A stretch of 64,000 bases of DNA from Paenibacillus sp. W2I17 (GTDB lineage Bacteria > Bacillota > Bacilli > Paenibacillales > Paenibacillaceae): the NCBI RefSeq assembly GCF_030815985.1, contig NZ_JAUSXM010000001.1:6882001-6946000 (forward strand), given 5' to 3'. Below are positions 59,828-64,000 of the stretch, piece after piece. How positions within the stretch are numbered: the first letter of the stretch is position 1; each line of letters starts with the position of its first letter. The position numbers and the translations under genes were made by a program. Below the pieces are notes generated by a model that did not search any database, had not been told where the DNA came from, and worked only from the letters and a program-made list of their open reading frames with translations.

Positions 59828-60631
59828 ATGCCAAATACGGCGACATTGCAGCGTGAGGCTGCCGTTAATGTGTACCGAAGTGTAGAACAGGGATTGAAGG
59901 AAACGGGTGCCGAAACATGCGGCTTAATGTTCATCCATTGTGCAGGAAACTCTCAACCTGAGCAGCAGGTCAGGACACATCTGGAGCAAACGAGCGGGAC
60001 AGCATTCCAGGTGTGGAAGGATGGTGCCACTCAGGCGATTGCCGTCCTGCTGCCAGGGTTGTCACTGGATGAAGTTCATTATGAAGGACTTCGGATCAAG
60101 CATGAACTGCAAGAGACCGTGCCCGGTGCCGATCCACAGATTACACTGGCCAGTTTTCCGGAAGGGGAGCGCCCTTCGAAGGCAACTATTCAGCATATGG
60201 CTGAGTCCTCGAAGCTCGTAGATTCGTCGGAGATTCATATCTACACGCTGGACAATACGGCGGACGAGCCGGAACGAATTTTGATTGTGGACAACGATCC
60301 TACGGTACGCGAATTCCTGCAATTGCGGTTGAAGATGCAGGGCTACGAAACCTATGAAGCCGTCGATGGACTGGCTGCACTGGAATTGATCGAGAAAGTC
60401 ACACCAGACCTGGTGCTCACCGAGCTGAATCTGTATGGCATCGACGGTCTGCCGTTCATCCATCATATTCAGAACCTGGAGATGGAGCATCCGCCCAAAA
60501 TTGTCGTGTTGACCGAGCAACGTGTCGAGCAGACGATCAGCCAATGCTTCCGCAGCGGCGTGGATGATTACATGACCAAACCGTTCTCACCTGTAGAGCT
60601 GGATGCCCGAATCAGACGCTGCCTGCATTAA
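59828..60631 (+). CDS. Degenerate GGDEF domain fused to a pseudo-receiver
   Basis: The ~267-residue cytosolic protein has an N-terminal part (about 10-140) that follows the GGDEF fold pattern (AIAVLLPGLSLDEVHYEGLRI, ITLASFPEGERPSKATIQHM) but with KDGATQ where the GGDEF active-site loop should be, so no cyclase activity is expected. The C-terminal domain (151-267) is a receiver: ILIVDNDPTVREF with Asp155/Asp157, Thr in VLTEQ and Lys251 in MTKPF, but the phospho-acceptor in LVLTELNLYG is Glu199. Asp-to-Glu often mimics the phosphorylated state. The ATG at 59828 follows AGGAGAAGGG. It probably regulates the synthase complex by binding; that is inference. Confidence 0.8.
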   Translation: MPNTATLQREAAVNVYRSVEQGLKETGAETCGLMFIHCAGNSQPEQQVRTHLEQTSGTAFQVWKDGATQAIAVLLPGLSLDEVHYEGLRIKHELQETVPGADPQITLASFPEGERPSKATIQHMAESSKLVDSSEIHIYTLDNTADEPERILIVDNDPTVREFLQLRLKMQGYETYEAVDGLAALELIEKVTPDLVLTELNLYGIDGLPFIHHIQNLEMEHPPKIVVLTEQRVEQTISQCFRSGVDDYMTKPFSPVELDARIRRCLH

Positions 60632-60784
60632 AAGACGGCTTAAATAAGCTGATTGTGTGAAGTACCAAGTAAGAGCTTTTTTACACTATGAATCAGATAG
60701 ATTAGAGCAACATTTAGAGCACAGACACTCATCTATTTATATGGATTTTAAGCACCACCAAATACACTGCCCGGAGGGAATATC

Positions 60785-62152
60785 ATGGAGAATCAACAAT
60801 TCCACACATTACTGAATGCGATTGAAAATAAAGAAGCTGTACTCGGCGTCGTCGGGCTCGGTTACGTAGGACTTCCACTTGCCGTGGAAATGGTCAATCA
60901 AGGTTTCACGGTAATCGGAATTGATCTGGATGCGTCGAAAGTAGAAAGTATCTATCAAGGAGATTCCTATATTCACGATATTTCGTCCGATGAGTTGAAA
61001 AAAGTAATGCAAAGCGGCCGTTTCCAGCCAACGACAGATTACAGTATGCTGCGCGTGATCGACGCACTCAGTATCTGTGTACCGACACCGCTTAGTGAGA
61101 ATCAGGACCCGGATACGTCTTACATCGAGACCGTTGTGGATCAGATCAAACTGCACATGAAACCAGGCATGCTGATTACGCTGGAGAGCACCACTTATCC
61201 AGGTACCACCGAAGAACTGATCCAGCAGCAGCTGGACAAGATCGGACAAGAAGCAGGTAAAGACTATTTCCTCTGCTTCTCGCCTGAGCGTGTGGACCCG
61301 TCGAACGGACGTTTCACAACATTTAATACGCCGAAAGTAATCGGGGGCACGACTGAAGCCTGCCTGAAACTCGGAACAGCATTATATAGCAAGTATGTAG
61401 AAACCGTAGTACCGGTATCTTCGCCGAAAGTGGCTGAGATGTCCAAACTGCTGGAGAACACATTCCGCAGCGTGAACATTGCCTTTGTAAATGAAATGGC
61501 GATGATGTGTGACCGCATGGGCATTGATATCTGGGAAGTTATTGACGCGGCAGCGACGAAACCATTTGGTTTCATGCCATTCTATCCAGGCCCAGGCATC
61601 GGTGGACACTGCATTCCGCTTGATCCGATGTACCTGTCATGGAAGGCCAAAGGCTTCCGTTTCTATAGCAAATTCATTGAGCTCGCGCAATCCACCAATG
61701 ACAACATGCCATATTATGTATTGAACAAAACGTCAACGATTCTGAACGAATACGCTAAATCCGTACGTAAATCCAATATTCTGCTCCTCGGCATGTCGTA
61801 CAAGCCTAATATTGCCGACCTGCGTGAATCACCAGGACTGGAAGTATATGAACTGTTCAAGGAAAGTGGAGCTAACGTTAGCTACTACGATCCACATGCG
61901 GATTCCTTCCAGGACAAGCATGGGGAGACCGTACACAGCGAAGCGTTCAATCTGGAGCAGTTCAAGAAGTACGATTGCATCGTGCTGATCACCAACCACA
62001 GCGATTTGCCTTACTTTGATATTGCCGAGATGGGTGTACCGATTCTGGATACACGTAATGCGTTCCGTTCATACACACATCCGCATATCTACAAGATTGG
62101 TCACTCGGTACAGCATCCTGTGCTTGAGCCAAGTGAAGCGTTGCTCGTCTGA
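60785..62152 (+). CDS. Nucleotide sugar dehydrogenase, UDP-GlcNAc 6-dehydrogenase (WbpA) type
   Basis: The 455-residue NAD-dependent enzyme has VGLGYVGLPLAVEM (Rossmann), ESTTYPGTTEEL, FSPERVDPSNGRF, KLLENTFRSVNIAFVNE and GPGIGGHCIPLDPMYLSWKAK with catalytic Cys276, then GMSYKPNIADLRESPGLEV. The GGHCIPLDP form is typical of WbpA/WecC-like enzymes that oxidise UDP-GlcNAc or UDP-ManNAc; UDP-glucose dehydrogenases more often show GGSCFPKD. It probably supplies a uronic acid of an amino sugar for the polymer. CCGGAGGGAA precedes the ATG. The next gene follows 8 bases after the stop. Confidence 0.9.
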   Translation: MENQQFHTLLNAIENKEAVLGVVGLGYVGLPLAVEMVNQGFTVIGIDLDASKVESIYQGDSYIHDISSDELKKVMQSGRFQPTTDYSMLRVIDALSICVPTPLSENQDPDTSYIETVVDQIKLHMKPGMLITLESTTYPGTTEELIQQQLDKIGQEAGKDYFLCFSPERVDPSNGRFTTFNTPKVIGGTTEACLKLGTALYSKYVETVVPVSSPKVAEMSKLLENTFRSVNIAFVNEMAMMCDRMGIDIWEVIDAAATKPFGFMPFYPGPGIGGHCIPLDPMYLSWKAKGFRFYSKFIELAQSTNDNMPYYVLNKTSTILNEYAKSVRKSNILLLGMSYKPNIADLRESPGLEVYELFKESGANVSYYDPHADSFQDKHGETVHSEAFNLEQFKKYDCIVLITNHSDLPYFDIAEMGVPILDTRNAFRSYTHPHIYKIGHSVQHPVLEPSEALLV

Positions 62153-62160
62153 GGAAATAT

Positions 62161-63084
62161 ATGAGGCAACGGGGCAAACTGGTGGGTATGGCGAAATGGG
62201 CCATTCTGGCTGTGGTGTTGTGCCTGCTGCTTCTTTCCTGGATGTTCAAATGGTTCTCGGCAGAGGAACACAAAGCGACCTGGCTGTGGGACGCGTCCAT
62301 TATTGCAGAGCAGACACCTGAGATTATTGCTTTCTCCAAAGAACAGGGCGTCGATACCATCTTCCTTCAAATCCAGGATGAGTTGCCTGACGCAACATAC
62401 CGCAAATTCATTGCGGCTGCCCGACAGGCTGAGATTGAAGTGCATGGACTTAACGGTCATGCAGACTGGGCCTATGAGGAGAAGCGGGATGAAGGACTTG
62501 CTTTTATCGAGCGAGTACGAGCATACAATGCAGCTTCGGCCAAGAATGAACGTTTCGAAGGCATTCAACTGGATGTGGAGCCGTATCAGCTGAAGCGCTG
62601 GGAGAACGAGGAGAGCAGCGTCATTGCAGAGTGGCAGAACAACATGAAGGCCTGGACAAAAGCCGGCGAGGATGCCGGACTGTACATGAGCGCTGCCATT
62701 CCGTTCTGGCTTGATGCCCGTCAGTCGGCTGAAGGTGAGGGTACATTCAGTCGCTGGGTCATTTCCCACTTCGATGCGGTAGCTATTATGGCTTACCGGG
62801 ATAGCGGACAGCAGATGTATGATCTGTCCAAGGAAGAACTGGACGAAGCGGATGATCTCGGCAAGAAAGTCTGGATCGGAGCGGAACTCGCGGATACACA
62901 CGAGGGGGATCACCTGACCTTTTTCCGTAAACCGGTTAGCAATATGAATGAAGAAATGGCGAAGGTGTTCGATCTGGGTACCTCTCATTCTTCTTTTGCA
63001 GGTGTGGCTGTGCATCATTATGAAGCATGGTATGCCAAGAAGAATGGTATTCCGCTTGCGCGCAAGGATGAAAAGAAGGAATAG
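62161..63084 (+). CDS. Membrane-anchored TIM-barrel (glycosidase-like) protein
   Basis: The 307-residue protein has one N-terminal membrane segment (about 11-31, AKWAILAVVLCLLLLSWMF) and an outside domain that looks like a (beta/alpha)8 hydrolase: TWLWDASI, GVDTIFLQI, FEGIQLDVEPYQL with acidic residues as in GH18-like barrels, MSAAIPFW, FDAVAIMAYRD and GVAVHHYEAWY. Family is not certain. TGAGGAAAT, overlapping the dehydrogenase stop, is the ribosome site, so it is coupled to that gene. With the first gene of the locus it makes two outside-facing glycosidase-like proteins. Confidence 0.72.
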   Translation: MRQRGKLVGMAKWAILAVVLCLLLLSWMFKWFSAEEHKATWLWDASIIAEQTPEIIAFSKEQGVDTIFLQIQDELPDATYRKFIAAARQAEIEVHGLNGHADWAYEEKRDEGLAFIERVRAYNAASAKNERFEGIQLDVEPYQLKRWENEESSVIAEWQNNMKAWTKAGEDAGLYMSAAIPFWLDARQSAEGEGTFSRWVISHFDAVAIMAYRDSGQQMYDLSKEELDEADDLGKKVWIGAELADTHEGDHLTFFRKPVSNMNEEMAKVFDLGTSHSSFAGVAVHHYEAWYAKKNGIPLARKDEKKE

Positions 63085-63152
63085 CGTTAGGTCAACGTAA
63101 AAAAGTTCCTAGTTTCAGGTAGTACGTGTAGTCAAGACTATAGTATAGAAAG

Positions 63153-63188
63153 AAGGCAAGTCCCGGGTAGATGGGGCTTGCCTTTTTT
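63153..63188 (+). terminator. Terminator of the polysaccharide locus
   Basis: AAGGCAAGTCCC pairs with GGGGCTTGCC (loop GGGTAGAT), followed by T6. Confidence 0.9.
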
Positions 63189-63326
63189 GGTGACGGATTT
63201 CGTAATGGTTTTGCAGCATTAGGATGTGCAGGATATGAAGCACAGGAGTCCATTGCAATTTGGTAGAGGCGACATCTTGCACAACCGTACACAAGGCGTG
63301 GTGCATGAGGCATGGATTATAGGCTG

Positions 63327-63346
63327 GGGAGCGAAAGGTCGCTCCC
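63327..63346 (-). terminator. Hairpin abutting the stop of the AraC-type gene
   Basis: GGGAGCGA-AAGG-TCGCTCCC is a perfect 8-bp stem ending at the base next to the stop codon (63347-63349 on the minus strand). No U-tract follows, so it may protect the 3' end rather than terminate by itself. Confidence 0.45.
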
Positions 63347-64000
63347 TCACTCTTTCGTGCTCTCCGCTGTGCGATAACGATTGGGCGGCAAACCGACTTG
63401 CTTTTTGAACGCTTTGGAGAAGGAGAACAAGTCCGGGTAACCTACGGAATGAGCCACTTCAGTTAAGCTTAGCGGCGTCTGCACCAGCAGGCGTTTGGCC
63501 TGATTCATTTTCAATTGTTGGATATATTGCACGGGGGACAGACCATAGGCTTTGCGGAACTGTTTGGCAAAATGGGTTCGATCCACACCCGCATGAGCGG
63601 ACACACCTTCCACGGAGATGCCGCCTGCAAAATGAATGTCCATGTATTCCTTGCCTTTCTGGAGCCAAGGTGTGGCTGAATCCGGTTGCAATCCTTTGGT
63701 TGCAGGGGACCGGGCAATTCGGTCGAAGAGGTTTAGAAATCGGGTGAGTCGTCCCAGATCACTCGCTCCGTCCTGCGGTTTGCGAACATCCTCCATGAAC
63801 GAGCGCATGGCACTTGCAGTCTCCGGCGTCAGTACACCTGAACGATACGGTGAGTCGGGTGTAAGTCCAATTCGGGAAAGCAGTTCGGCTGCATGTGCAC
63901 CATCAAAAGCAATAAATATTTTCTGCAACGTGTTCTCTGGATCAGTCCAGTACTCATGGGGAACATGTGGAAACAGACAGAATGCATCCCTGGCTCGAAG
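63347..64000 (-). CDS. AraC-family transcriptional regulator (5' part outside window)
   Basis: The frame stays open to the right edge (218 codons visible), so the start is outside. The first visible residues (LRARDAFCLFPHVPHEYW) are typical of the cupin-like N-terminal sensing domain. The C-terminal 100 residues are the double helix-turn-helix: YMDIHFAGGISVEGVSAHAGVDRTHFAKQFRKAYGLSPVQYIQQLK and TPLSLTEVAHSVGYPDLFSFSKAFKKQVGLPPNRYR. A TTG at 63928 could be misread as the start. Members like this often control sugar-use genes; target unknown. It converges on the polysaccharide locus. Confidence 0.88.
   Translation of the reverse strand, partial: LRARDAFCLFPHVPHEYWTDPENTLQKIFIAFDGAHAAELLSRIGLTPDSPYRSGVLTPETASAMRSFMEDVRKPQDGASDLGRLTRFLNLFDRIARSPATKGLQPDSATPWLQKGKEYMDIHFAGGISVEGVSAHAGVDRTHFAKQFRKAYGLSPVQYIQQLKMNQAKRLLVQTPLSLTEVAHSVGYPDLFSFSKAFKKQVGLPPNRYRTAESTKE

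Noticed and set aside
59676..59885. 69-residue frame in palindromic copy D
   Set aside because: It reads across the element and into the next gene in another frame; no ribosome site.
62101..63018. 305-residue minus-strand frame
   Set aside because: It is antisense to the TIM-barrel gene, which has a ribosome site, membrane anchor and coupling to the dehydrogenase gene.

Overview
The window looks like chromosomal DNA of an endospore-forming member of the Firmicutes, most likely Paenibacillus or a close relative. Support comes from strong AGGAGG-type ribosome binding sites, spore genes (spoVM, a SpoVIF-family gene), B. subtilis-like neighbourhoods (ylaN/ftsW, ylbF-ylbG, rqcH/yloB, yloC-remA-gmk-rpoZ-coaBC-priA-def-fmt-rsmB-rlmN-prpC-prkC-rsgA-rpe-spoVM-rpmB-fakA-fakB-recG) and a bacterial XPB helicase pair. 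No rRNA, tRNA, CRISPR array, prophage or transposase gene was seen.

Layout. 1-7400: end of a probable secreted protein, M29 aminopeptidase, a truncated HPr-like protein, ylaN, Ca2+/H+ antiporter, Asp23-family protein, ftsW, yugN and an M20 amidohydrolase. 7400-15100: XPB helicase plus partner, ylbF-ylbG, an unknown gene, a LysR regulator, a PHP phosphoesterase and an acetyltransferase. 15490-45400: the long housekeeping block, starting with rqcH divergent from the calcium ATPase yloB, then dapF, yitJ and the yloC-to-recG series, ending with spoVIF. It covers nucleotide, CoA and formyl-Met metabolism, rRNA modification, Ser/Thr signalling (PrpC/PrkC/RsgA) and the FakA/FakB fatty acid kinase.

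45400-53850 is accessory: a LytS-type kinase that is frameshifted and preceded by ten perfect 8-bp tandem repeats, its LytTR regulator, an OFA-family MFS transporter (possible pyruvate system), an acetyltransferase, glutaminase, and a LexA-box-controlled Y-family polymerase/YolD pair.

54000-63100 is a probable exopolysaccharide locus: a leader with an attenuator-like hairpin, a membrane-anchored glycosidase-like protein, a membrane HEAT-repeat protein, a processive GT2 synthase that seems to start at CTG, a degenerate GGDEF-receiver protein whose phospho-acceptor Asp is Glu, a UDP-GlcNAc-type dehydrogenase and a second membrane-anchored TIM-barrel protein. The window ends in an AraC-type regulator cut by the edge.

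The most distinctive non-coding signal is a family of four ~180-193 bp palindromic elements (2415-2606, 15295-15487, 45424-45601, 59611-59799). They have terminal inverted repeats and a nested hairpin core with compensatory base changes between copies, so they look like a MITE-like or structured-RNA family.
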